This document shows positions 43,499 to 51,955 of a stretch of DNA of 64,000 nt, one piece after another; positions within the stretch are counted from its first letter, which is position 1, and each line of letters opens with the position of its first letter. The notes under the pieces are model-generated. The model saw only the letters and a program-made list of their open reading frames with translations, was not told the DNA's origin and ran no database searches. The DNA is taken from the NCBI GenBank assembly GCA_015075555.1, contig JABTUD010000001.1:930001-994000 (forward strand), in the 5' to 3' direction. The stretch comes from Thermoflexaceae bacterium (GTDB lineage: Bacteria; Chloroflexota; Dehalococcoidia; Tepidiformales; Tepidiformaceae). The position numbers were made by a program, and so were the translations under genes.

Positions 43499-43785
43499 TG
43501 AGACACCTCCCAGAGTCCGGCGACACGGCCGCTGGACCATTATGCACGGGCCAGAGCGGGATGGTGTGAGGGGCGCGTCGTGTTCATGGTCTGGAGAGCG
43601 TGGGCCAGGGCGGCGGCGATCTAGGGCAGCAAGAGCCTGCCCCTAAGGCAGCTCGAAGGCGACTGTTGGGGACAACTCTCATCAACGAGTACTCAGCCGC
43701 TAAACGATAGTAATGGGGTATTCACCGGGGCCGGGCGCCATGCGAATGCGCTGCCCCCGGCATCACAAGAAACGCGAGGGAAGAA

Positions 43786-45771
43786 TTGAAACTCAGACTA
43801 AGGGAGAAGCTCCTCGGGGGCTTCGCGGCAGTTCTCGTGCTCATGGCAGTCGTCGCCGTCGTGGGAATCATGCGACTCGACCAGGCAACCAGGCGAACGG
43901 ATGACATGTACAGCCAGAATCTCGAGGGCGTACGCCACATTCTCCTCGCTAACCGGTTCCTGATCACGTTCGCGCGCGACATGCGCACAGCAGTCCTTGC
44001 GACCGATGACGCGCAGCGAACCAAGGCCGCCGAGCAAGCACGGAAGTACCTCGACGAAGGCATAGCAAGTTTCGCCGAATTCGGGGCACTGCAGACATCG
44101 AGCGAGGACAAGGCTCTCTTCAACGAGCTAAAGCAACGTGTGGATCAGACCACAGCCACGCGGCGCAAGGCGATTGACCTGATAGCTGCCGGGGACGTAG
44201 AGGCCGGCTGGGCGCTGGAGCGCGACCAGATGACCCTCGTCGTGGAGCAGAATCAGATGCTCGATGCCGCGGGTGAGCGCCAGTCCAAGCTCGCAGAGGC
44301 GGCAAGGGACAGTGCCGCTGCCTCGGGAGCATCGGCTCGCAAGCTTCTAATCGGCATCACGCTCGTCGCCGTTGTCGTCGGTCTCGGCATTGGATTCTGG
44401 CTCGCCCGGTCCATCTCTTCCGGGGTCAAGGCGGTCGCCGTTCGCCTCGACAGTATTCAGCAACACGACTTCCCGGCCATGGAGCGCGCGCTCTCGGCCG
44501 TTGCCCAGGGTGATCTGACTGTCACAGTCGATGTCACCACGCAACCCATTGGACGCCATACCGGGGATGAGGTTGGGCAGGCAGGACGCGCCATTGACGG
44601 CCTCATCGGCGGCCTCAAGACGATGACTGCCAGCTACAATGCAATGCGCGACCAGCTCACAGCGCTCATCACCAGCGTCAAGTCCAACGCCACCAGCATC
44701 CTCTCCGCCTCGGACCAGCTGCGCGAGGCCTCCGACCAGATGGCCGGCGCCACCGGCCAGATTGCCTCCGCCATCAACGAGGTCACCCGCTCCGCCGTCT
44801 CCCTCTCCTCCCTCTCCCAGGACTCCGCCCGCGAGGTCGAACGCGTCGCCGCCGGCTCCCAGCAGGTCGCCGCCGCCGCCCAGTCCAACGCCGACTCCGC
44901 CCTCGGCTCAAAGTCCGAAGCCTCCCAGATGAACGAGCGCATCCTCGCCGTCGCCTCCGCCTCCGAAGAGGTCGCCAAAGCCGCCGAAGAGTCCCGCGGC
45001 GCCGCCCTCCAGGGTCAGCAGGCTGTCGGCCAGGCCGTCTCCTCCATGGAAGCCATCGCCCAGGCCGTCGAACGCGCCTCCCGCACCGTCGACCTCCTCG
45101 GCGAGTACGGCCAGCAGATCGGCGACATCGTCAAGGTCATCGACGACATCGCCTTCGTAAGCCAGACCAACCTCCTCGCCCTCAACGCCGCCATCGAGGC
45201 CGCCCGCGCGAGCGAACAGGGCCGCGGCTTCGCCGTCGTCGCCGAAAACGTCCGCTCCCTCGCCGAGCGCTCCTCGGAGTCCACCTGCGGGGATCGCCGA
45301 CCTCATCGCCAAGGTCCAGCAGGGCACCAGAGAGGCCGTCGAGGCCATGGCCGCGGGGTGAAGGATGTGACCGAAGGCCGCGGATCACCTCCAGGCTTAG
45401 CCACGCCCTCGACTCCATCATCGCCTCCGTCCAGCAGTCCGCCGTCCAGATGCAGCGCATCGCCACCGACGTCCAGGGACTCGCCTCCGGCGCGCAGCGC
45501 ATCGTCGCCTCCGCCGAGGAGATGGCCAACCTCGCCGAAGAGTCCGCCCGCGGCGCCAGCGCGACATGGCCCCAGGGCACATCAAAGGTCACCGAGGCAA
45601 TCATCCGGGTCTCCGCTACGCCTCCGAGCAGACCTCGGCCTCGGCCGAAGAGGTCTCCGCCTCCACCGAAGAGCTCTCCGCCCAGTCCGAAGAGCTCGCC
45701 GCCACCTTAACCAGATGAAGGACCTCGCCCAGGCCCTCAACGAGGCCGCCGCAAGGTTCCGCCTCGCCTGA
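43786..45771 (+). pseudogene. Methyl-accepting chemotaxis protein with frameshifted C-terminus
   Basis: The first ~500 codons encode a chemoreceptor: N-terminal helix (8-30), a four-helix-bundle sensor, a second helix (~186-207), a HAMP domain, and the signalling coil ending at the conserved hairpin [19 protein letters not shown]. The TTG start follows GCGAGGGAAG. From about 45285 the reading frame changes several times. Remnants of the correct sequence are seen in other frames ([40 protein letters not shown]), and the original frame returns at the final [19 protein letters not shown]. The methylation helix is thus scrambled as written. From ~44640 the codon use is strongly C-ending. Confidence 0.75.
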
Positions 45772-45795
45772 GCCTGGCCCACCGCACCGAAGCGC

Positions 45796-45823
45796 AACCC
45801 CCCGGGACAACCCCGGGGGGTTT
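45796..45823 (+). terminator. Intrinsic terminator after chemoreceptor gene
   Basis: CCCCCCGGG (45798-45806), a five-base loop and CCCGGGGGG (45812-45820) are followed by TTTCTGTTT. This is a classic Rho-independent form, 25 bp after the gene stop. Confidence 0.9.
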
Positions 45824-45830
45824 CTGTTTG

Positions 45831-46595
45831 GAGGGAGGAGGGAGGAGGACTGAGGACTGAGGACTGAGGACTGAGGACTGAGGGATGAGGCGGGAGGGGC
45901 CGTACCAACGCCCCCCTCCCGCGCCAGCCCCGCCGTCCGGCCCGCCACCGGGCAACCCGGAGGGCAACCGTGGGTGGGACATCAAGCGGCCACGGGGGGC
46001 CGCGACTCCGTTGCGGTTGTTGGGCGACTGCGGAGGCCGGCGGGAACCGCACGCCGGAGCGGAGCGCAGGCGTAGGCCGGGGTTGGCGCCAGGGGGCGGC
46101 GGTGTGTTGGTACACGACGGAGGAGGGATGAGGACTGAGGACTGAGGACTGAGGACTGAGGGATGAGGCGGGAGGGGGCCTACCAACGCCCCCCTCCCGC
46201 GCCGGCCCCGCCGTCCGGCCCGCCACCGGGCAACCCGGAGGGCAACCGTGGGTGGGACATCAAGCGGCCACGGGGGGCCGCGACTCCGTTGTGGTTGTTG
46301 GGCGACTGTGGAGGCCGGCGGGAACCGCACGCCGGAGCGGAGCGCAGGCGTAGGCCGGGGTTGGCGCCAGGGGGCGGCGGTGTGTTGGTGCGCCGAGGGA
46401 GGAGGACTGAGGACTGAGGGATGAGGCATGAGGGAGTCTGAGCCGAGAGCGTGGGTGAGCGGAGGGGCCGTACCAACACCACCTCCCGAATACGGGCACA
46501 CCGGGTCACCGGCACATGGCCGATGTCACCCGAACCTGGCCATCGGCGGGACATCAAGCGGCCACGGGGGGGCCGCGACTCCTCCCTCATCCCTC
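45831..46595. repeat. Tandem ~280-bp repeat with heptamer VNTR tracts
   Basis: Three units lie head to tail. Units 1 and 2 are nearly identical (conserved landmarks at 45891 and 46169; period 278 bp). Unit 3 (landmark at 46459; offset 290 bp) is diverged and has a different middle. Each starts with tandem GAGGACT heptamers: five at 45845-45879 (preceded by two GAGGGAG), four at 46130-46157, two at 46402-46415. The landmark GGGACATCAAGCGGCC is present in all three. Apparent long proline-rich frames across it are not genes. Nothing else is seen in this 840-bp gap besides the terminator. Confidence 0.9.
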
Positions 46596-46615
46596 CCCCG
46601 GCCGCGTGTGGAGGA

Positions 46616-47575
46616 TCACCACCAGAGGACGTCGTCCAGGGGGTCTTCGTGGGCCTCGAAGGCGGGGTCGTGGTCCTCGGCATCCCAGAGGTCCGTCCCG
46701 AGGTACTTCCAGCCACCGTCGGCGGCGATGAGGACGATGTTGCCGCGCTTGATGCGGGTGGCGGCGCGCATAGCGGCATGGAGCGTTGCCCCGCTGCTGA
46801 TGCCCCCGAAGAGGCCCTCGGCGAGCATCGCCCGGCGGGCATGGGAGAAGGCGTGCCTGTTTCCAACGATGATCTTGCCATCGAGGACGCTTTCGTCGAG
46901 GACGGGGGGAATGAAGCCTTCTTCGAGCGAGGTGAGCCCCTGGACGTGGACACCGAGCCGGGGCTCCACGCCGAAGACCTTGCAGGCGGGGTTCGCTTCC
47001 TTCAGGCGGCGGCCCACACCGCTGATGGTGCCGCCCGTACCAATACCGGCAACGAAGATGTCGACGCTGCTGAGGTCGGCGAGGATTTCGGCGGCTGTCG
47101 TTTCATAGTGCGTGCGGGCGTTCTCGTCGTTGCCAAACTGGTCAAGCAGGAAGGCGCCCTCGTCTTTCGCCACCATACGGGCCACTTCGATGGCGTTCTT
47201 GATGCCGGCCTGGCGCGGCACCCAGCGGATGTTCGCTCCGAAGGCACGCAGGAGGGCCTCTATCTCCGGGTACACGCTCCGGGGCACGCAAACATCGACA
47301 GGGTGCCCGAGCTGGCGGCCGAACATGGCGAGGGCAACGCCAGTGTTGCCGGTCGAAGCTTCGACCACGGTCTGGCCCGGCGCCAGCGCCCCTGTGGCGC
47401 GGGCCGATTCGAGAATCCGGAGGACGATGCGGTCCTTGATGCTCCCGGTGGGGTTCTGACCTTCAAGCTTGGCGTAGATGCGGACGCCGGGCCCGGGGGC
47501 GAGGTGCTTGAGCTCGACCAGGGGGGTGTTACCCACCAGCCCGGCGATTGAGTCGAACACCTTGCCCGTCATCAC
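46616..47575 (-). CDS. Cysteine synthase (O-acetylserine sulfhydrylase family)
   Basis: This 319-residue PLP enzyme of the CysK/CysM family makes cysteine from O-acetylserine (or a related acceptor). The PLP Lys47 lies in NPTGSIKDRI. Substrate loop EASTGNTGVAL (~72-82) and the PLP-phosphate loop GIGTGGTISGVGRRL follow. The tail ends in an acidic stretch (DAEDHDPAFEAHEDP) and WW, slightly unusual. Cysteine or homologous sulfur transfer cannot be told apart by eye. The stop lies 20 bp from the end of the repeat region. Confidence 0.9.
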   Translation of the reverse strand: MMTGKVFDSIAGLVGNTPLVELKHLAPGPGVRIYAKLEGQNPTGSIKDRIVLRILESARATGALAPGQTVVEASTGNTGVALAMFGRQLGHPVDVCVPRSVYPEIEALLRAFGANIRWVPRQAGIKNAIEVARMVAKDEGAFLLDQFGNDENARTHYETTAAEILADLSSVDIFVAGIGTGGTISGVGRRLKEANPACKVFGVEPRLGVHVQGLTSLEEGFIPPVLDESVLDGKIIVGNRHAFSHARRAMLAEGLFGGISSGATLHAAMRAATRIKRGNIVLIAADGGWKYLGTDLWDAEDHDPAFEAHEDPLDDVLWW

Positions 47576-47606
47576 CGGTCCAGTCTACCGCGCCGGACGG
47601 GCCCGC

Positions 47607-48287
47607 TCAGTTGCAGGTGTTATCGCCGATGGTGCAGGGCTCGCCGTGTTCGCCGGCGCCCGACCCGCGGTCGCGGCAGAGTCCCGAGGGGATGCATGCC
47701 TCGTTGGTTATCTCTGCGAACTGGCTCATCGCTTCATCGCCGGCTTCGGGCCCGTAGCTGATGAGCACGCGCGAAAGCCCCTGGATGTCTTCGAACATGA
47801 TGGTGTCGACGCGGACGCCGTTTACGATGAACTTGAGCGTCTCCCGCTCGTTGTTGCAGAGAGCTTCGCCCGAGGGGAGCTTGACGCAGGTGTCGCTGAG
47901 CTCAAAGCCGAGGGAGCGGAAGAACTCGTCCCAGGTGGTCTGTTCGCGGTGGACGTGGATCACCGTGTAGCGCGGATGATGAATGTGGGCATTGGGGCTG
48001 AGCTCTTCGCCCTCCACGGAGATGAACCGGTCCTGGTTGAAGTCGAACCGCTCACCGCGGATGACGAGCGCGAAGTCGGCATGCTGGTGGATGCGCTGGC
48101 GGAGCTCGCAGCCGGGGTCGCCGGGCTGGCAGGGGCGGGTGACCACTTCGGCGTCGCCACGCTCGACGAAGTAGAGCACGCCAAGAACGGCCGCAGCGAC
48201 AACCAGGATGGCGGCGATGGGCGCCCAGGTCCGCGGGCCGAGCCAGCCATCCCAGCGCGGTGTCCGTTCTTCGCTGGTGGCGTTCAT
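47607..48287 (-). CDS. Membrane-anchored hypothetical protein of Dsb cluster
   Basis: This 226-residue protein has one N-terminal helix (~20-42: WAPIAAILVVAAAVLGVLYF) and an extracytoplasmic domain. Paired cysteines occur at CQPGDPGC, then SDTCVKLPSGEALC, and a C-terminal set (EACIPSGLC, EPCTIGDNTCN). They may form disulfides. Its start directly follows the DsbA-like stop, so the two are probably co-translated. The function is unknown; a substrate or partner of the thiol oxidoreductase is inferred. Confidence 0.65.
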   Translation of the reverse strand: MNATSEERTPRWDGWLGPRTWAPIAAILVVAAAVLGVLYFVERGDAEVVTRPCQPGDPGCELRQRIHQHADFALVIRGERFDFNQDRFISVEGEELSPNAHIHHPRYTVIHVHREQTTWDEFFRSLGFELSDTCVKLPSGEALCNNERETLKFIVNGVRVDTIMFEDIQGLSRVLISYGPEAGDEAMSQFAEITNEACIPSGLCRDRGSGAGEHGEPCTIGDNTCN

Positions 48288-48288
48288 C

Positions 48289-49173
48289 TCACTGTGCGGG
48301 AGTGGCAGCAGGCGATGCCGATGGGGAGGCCGCGGGCGTTGGCGAAGCGGTGGCGGCGGCCAGCGCGTCATCCAGGATCTTTCGCCAGTCATCGAAGTTC
48401 TGTGGCGCACCGGCAGCGCCCATGGCAAGGCCGTTGATGGCAAAGGAGGGGGTGCCGCGGATGCCGATGGCCCGGCCGGCCCGCTGGTCATCCTCAATGA
48501 CCTTCAGGGCATCAGCGCCGGCGAAGCACTGGTCGAATTTGCCGGTATCGAGGCCGAGGTCCTTTGCGATGGACTTGAGCTTCTCATCGCTGAAGCGGCC
48601 TACGTTCAGCTTTTCGGCGGAGAGCTGCCCGGCCTCGGCCTGGACGTGGAAGAGCTCGTACTTGTAGTCCCAGAACCGGTTCTGTTCGGCGGCACACTGG
48701 CTCGCGATGCCGGCCCGGAGAGACTCAGTGCCAAGGCCGGGGAACTGCCGATAGACGATCTGGACTTTGCCCGTCTTCACGTACTCTTCGATGATCTGGC
48801 CTTCCTGTTCGGCGGTGTACTTGAGGCAGAAGGGGCACTGGAAGTCCTCGTACTGTTCGAGCTTGAGGGGAGCATCGTCTTTGCCCACGGCAGCACCCTT
48901 CGCGAGGTCAGCGGGGAAGGCCGCGTGGTTCTCTTCGAGGAGGCGAACGGCATCACTATCGTCGCCGCCGCCGCGCATCATGACGAAGGCAAGCACCACA
49001 ACGAAGACAAGCACGACGCCGGCCAGCCCAAGCAGGTAGGGGAGGGAGAAGAGGTCGGGGCCTCCGCTACGGGAACTTCCACCCCCGCCACCTCCGGCCG
49101 AACGGACCGGGCGTGCTGGACGTGTCTGCCGCGACGTGCGCGACTGTTCTCGACGGGCCTGGCGGTTGGACAT
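48289..49173 (-). CDS. DsbA-like thiol oxidoreductase 1 (membrane-anchored)
   Basis: This 294-residue protein has a Arg/Gly-rich N-terminus, a single helix (~45-65: LLGLAGVVLVFVVVLAFVMM), then a DsbA-type thioredoxin domain with active-site CPFC in QYEDFQCPFCLKY. The cis-Pro segment GTPSFAING and helical insertion match DsbA/BdbD-like proteins. The tail is Pro/Ala/Ser-rich. It would form disulfides outside the membrane. ATG 49173 is preferred to a longer frame. Confidence 0.87.
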   Translation of the reverse strand: MSNRQARREQSRTSRQTRPARPVRSAGGGGGGSSRSGGPDLFSLPYLLGLAGVVLVFVVVLAFVMMRGGGDDSDAVRLLEENHAAFPADLAKGAAVGKDDAPLKLEQYEDFQCPFCLKYTAEQEGQIIEEYVKTGKVQIVYRQFPGLGTESLRAGIASQCAAEQNRFWDYKYELFHVQAEAGQLSAEKLNVGRFSDEKLKSIAKDLGLDTGKFDQCFAGADALKVIEDDQRAGRAIGIRGTPSFAINGLAMGAAGAPQNFDDWRKILDDALAAATASPTPAASPSASPAATPAQ

Positions 49174-49293
49174 CGGTTGCGAATCCCGGATCTGAAAGTG
49201 GGGTGAATGCCCGGATGGCCGGGCGCTCGAAGGTGAGGATACCACCCGGCCTGGCTTGGGACACGAAACGGGCGTTTACCGTGGGGCCACTGG

Positions 49294-50022
49294 CTACTTC
49301 GCCAGCGCCTGGTCGAGGAACTTCCGCCATTCGGCCAGCGATGATGGCGAGGTCGCGAGGGGCTGCCCGTTGATGACGAAGGAGGGGGTGCCGCGCAGCC
49401 CGAGCGACTGCGCCTGGCGGAGGTCGGCACGCACGCCTTCGGCGGCGGCCGTGCTCGAATAGCACGCTTCAAAGGCGGCGGTATCGAGGCCAAGGTCAGC
49501 GGCGTATTCGCGCAGCGCTGTGTCGCTGAAGCGCCCTACGTCCAGCTTCTCGCTGGTGGCCTGGCCAGCTTCGGCCTGGACCAGGAAGAGCTGCTTGTGG
49601 TAGGGCCAGAACTGGTCCTGTTCGCCGGCGCACCATGCAGCGAGGGCGGCCTGGACGGATTCGGGGCCAAGGAACGGCAGGTTGTGGAATTCGAGCCGGA
49701 CCCTGCCGGGCGTCACATACTCATCAATGATGGCAGGCTCAACCAGGGCGGTGTAGCGAAGGCAATGCGGGCACTGGAAGTCTTCGAAGACAGCGATGGT
49801 GACTGGGGCATCCTGCTTGCCCAGGGAGAGCCCGCTGGCCAGATCAAGCGGCAGGTCAAGGTTCTCCAGGGCGGCGGCAATCCCGCTGGTGGGGGTCGCA
49901 GTGGCCGTGCGAGCGGGCGTGGTGCGGGCCGGCTCCTTGGACGATGGCGAGTCACCGTCGCAGGAGACGAGCAGCCCGGCGAGCGGCACGGCGAGGGCGG
50001 CGATCAACGGCCAGGCCTTCAT
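49294..50022 (-). CDS. DsbA-like thiol oxidoreductase 2 (lipoprotein)
   Basis: This 242-residue protein is a paralogue of the previous one. A lipoprotein signal peptide ends LAGLLVSC, followed by a Thr/Pro-rich linker. The thioredoxin domain has CPHC in EDFQCPHCLRY and the GTPSFVING cis-Pro loop. It overlaps the upstream hydrolase gene by 4 bp (ATGA). The two Dsb proteins are ~40% alike by eye and have different active-site dipeptides, so their potentials may differ. Confidence 0.87.
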   Translation of the reverse strand: MKAWPLIAALAVPLAGLLVSCDGDSPSSKEPARTTPARTATATPTSGIAAALENLDLPLDLASGLSLGKQDAPVTIAVFEDFQCPHCLRYTALVEPAIIDEYVTPGRVRLEFHNLPFLGPESVQAALAAWCAGEQDQFWPYHKQLFLVQAEAGQATSEKLDVGRFSDTALREYAADLGLDTAAFEACYSSTAAAEGVRADLRQAQSLGLRGTPSFVINGQPLATSPSSLAEWRKFLDQALAK

Positions 50023-50876
50023 TCCGGGAGAAAACCGCGGACCACTTCGAGGAAGCGATCGAACTGGTCGTGGTGGACCCAATGGCCGGCATTTGCCACC
50101 GCCACTTCGCGGTAGTCGTGGAATGCGCTGAGGTCGAGGGTGACGTTGCGGCGGCCCCAGCTCTCCTCACCCCAGATAATGAGGAGCGGGCAGCGGATCT
50201 GGTTCCAGAGGTCGCGGGCATCCTCCATGTTGAACTCGTACGGGGATCCCGCGTGGGTGTAGTTGTCGAATTTCCAGGTATACGCACCGTCTTCGGCCTG
50301 GCGCACCCCATGGACGGTGAGTTCGCGGGCAAGCTCGGGCGTGAGATGGGCATTGGCCTCGATCATGCGGCGGGTTGCTTCGTCGATCGATGCGTAGCTA
50401 TGGAGGCGGCGCTGCTCGAGCTTGCGCATGCTATCGACCCACTCGCGCATACGGACGTGTGCCGGGCGCCGCTGCCCGCTTGCCCAGCCGAGGCCGCCAA
50501 GGCCTTCAATGGTGACCAGGCGAGAGACCTTTTCGGGAAAGGCGCCCGCATACTGGAGGGCAACCCCACCCCCGAGGGAGTGGGCGATGATGGTGTAGGG
50601 CTCGCGGCCGATGTGCTCACCGAGAGCGTGCAGGTCCAGGGCGTAGTCGATTACCGAGTAGGTGCCGCCAACGGACCACTGCGAGTCGCCGTGGCCACGC
50701 AGGTCGGGAACGTAGACGCAGAAGCGATCAACGAGCGCCCGGGCGGTGCGGTCCCAGGAGCGGGCGTGGTCGCGATTACCGTGGATGAGGATGAGCGGCG
50801 GCCTGGATTCGTCACCCCAGACGAGATAATGGAGCTTGAGCCGCTGGGAGTAGCAGTACCGGGACTCAGGAGTCAT
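50019..50876 (-). CDS. Alpha/beta hydrolase
   Basis: This 285-residue hydrolase has oxyanion HGNRDHARSW, nucleophile elbow AHSLGGGV and a C-terminal catalytic His (NAGHWVHHDQ). Its stop overlaps the DsbA-like lipoprotein gene start, so the two may be made together. The substrate is not known. It resembles haloalkane dehalogenase/epoxide hydrolase-like proteins. Confidence 0.8.
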   Translation of the reverse strand: MTPESRYCYSQRLKLHYLVWGDESRPPLILIHGNRDHARSWDRTARALVDRFCVYVPDLRGHGDSQWSVGGTYSVIDYALDLHALGEHIGREPYTIIAHSLGGGVALQYAGAFPEKVSRLVTIEGLGGLGWASGQRRPAHVRMREWVDSMRKLEQRRLHSYASIDEATRRMIEANAHLTPELARELTVHGVRQAEDGAYTWKFDNYTHAGSPYEFNMEDARDLWNQIRCPLLIIWGEESWGRRNVTLDLSAFHDYREVAVANAGHWVHHDQFDRFLEVVRGFLPE

Positions 50877-50929
50877 GGATAGGGAGTGTAAGCGACCACC
50901 GGGTGTGAAACGAGGGACAGGCGCGGCGA

Positions 50930-51592
50930 TTACGGGCGCGAGCGAACGGGCTGGCCGCTGCGGAGGTCGACAGCGTAGAAGCGCCCTGCCTTGAGTTCCG
51001 CAATGAGCTCGCGCTCATCGCGGACCGGGCGCTCGAAATAGGTGGCGCACTTGCCGATGTCGCTGATGGCGTGGGAATCGGTGCCGCCGGTTCCGCCAAG
51101 GTTCATCATGTCGCAGAGGCGGCGTGAGAATTCGTTTTCCTTCTCGCTTCCCCGGCCGTTCACCTCTTCCAGGGCCTGGACGAACTGGTAGGCGGGGTTG
51201 CGGCTGGCCTTTTCGAGAGCGGCCTGGTACTCGTCTTCGTCCCGGCTGAACCAGGGCATCTGGCGCCGGTACGGGTGCGCGGCCACCATCACGCCATCAG
51301 ACTTTTCTACGTAGGAGGCAAGCTCCCGCGAGCGGTGCATGCCGAACACGTACTTGTCGATGCCGAAGGAAAGGATGTGTCCGTCGTCGGTGCTGATCTC
51401 AATTCCCGCCAGGACGAGGAAGTTGTGCTTTGCGCGGAGTTCCTCGATGGACTTCTGGTCCCAGACGGTATCGTGCTCGGTAAAAGCAATGGCATCGAGC
51501 CCGGCCTGTTTGGCGCGGACGATTAGGTCATCGGGATTGAGGACGCTATCGTGGGAGCGGGGCCAGGTATGGGCGTGGAGGTCGATGAGCAT
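50930..51592 (-). CDS. PHP-domain metal-dependent phosphoesterase 2
   Basis: This 220-residue PHP protein starts MLIDLHAHTWPRSHDS, the first metal motif. FTEHDTVWDQKSIEEL, AAHPYRRQMPW and the GGTDSHAISD box complete the site. It is a paralogue of 12493-13221, sharing the TEH-x-x-VWDQK line. ATG 51592 lies directly before the motif. The substrate is not assigned; the neighbouring gene is a hydrolase. Confidence 0.83.
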   Translation of the reverse strand: MLIDLHAHTWPRSHDSVLNPDDLIVRAKQAGLDAIAFTEHDTVWDQKSIEELRAKHNFLVLAGIEISTDDGHILSFGIDKYVFGMHRSRELASYVEKSDGVMVAAHPYRRQMPWFSRDEDEYQAALEKASRNPAYQFVQALEEVNGRGSEKENEFSRRLCDMMNLGGTGGTDSHAISDIGKCATYFERPVRDERELIAELKAGRFYAVDLRSGQPVRSRP

Positions 51593-51710
51593 GGGCTGTG
51601 AATCGCTACTATAGCCACGGGCGCCCATGGCGGGCAATCGTGGCCAGGGGGCGCGAGCGGACCGGCGGAACTTGCCCGTAGGTTCGCGGCGGTGTCTCTT
51701 CTGATCCGCG

Positions 51711-51926
51711 ATGGATGAAGAGGCAGTTGCGCTGACCCGGCGCTACGGGATGTTGATCAGTCTCGCGGCGGCGTTTGCCGGTCTTGTGTATACGATTGGC
51801 GTTCTGCGAAAAAGCTACTGGGCGCTGGCCCTGCCGGTGACCGCGGCGACCATGGGGATGCTCTACATCACCCTGTGGATCGGGCGGGCGCTCATGACCA
51901 CCCCGAGTGAGCCGCCGGAAGAGTAG
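51711..51926 (+). CDS. Small two-helix membrane protein
   Basis: This 71-residue protein has two hydrophobic helices (~15-31: LISLAAAFAGLVYTIGV; ~36-60: YWALALPVTAATMGMLYITLWIG) and an acidic tail (SEPPEE). No family is recognised. It is alone on the plus strand between two minus-strand genes. Confidence 0.55.
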   Translation: MDEEAVALTRRYGMLISLAAAFAGLVYTIGVLRKSYWALALPVTAATMGMLYITLWIGRALMTTPSEPPEE

Positions 51927-51955
51927 GGGCGCGTGGCCGTGAGCGCGCGGGTTCC

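Noticed and set aside
45845-46415. Possible CRISPR array
   Set aside because: Units are directly repeated heptamers and ~280-bp blocks without short regular spacers or nearby cas genes.
45582-46953. Proline-rich minus-strand frames of 214-257 codons across the repeat
   Set aside because: They read through tandem repeats with near-identical copies and the cysteine synthase gene, so they are not real genes.
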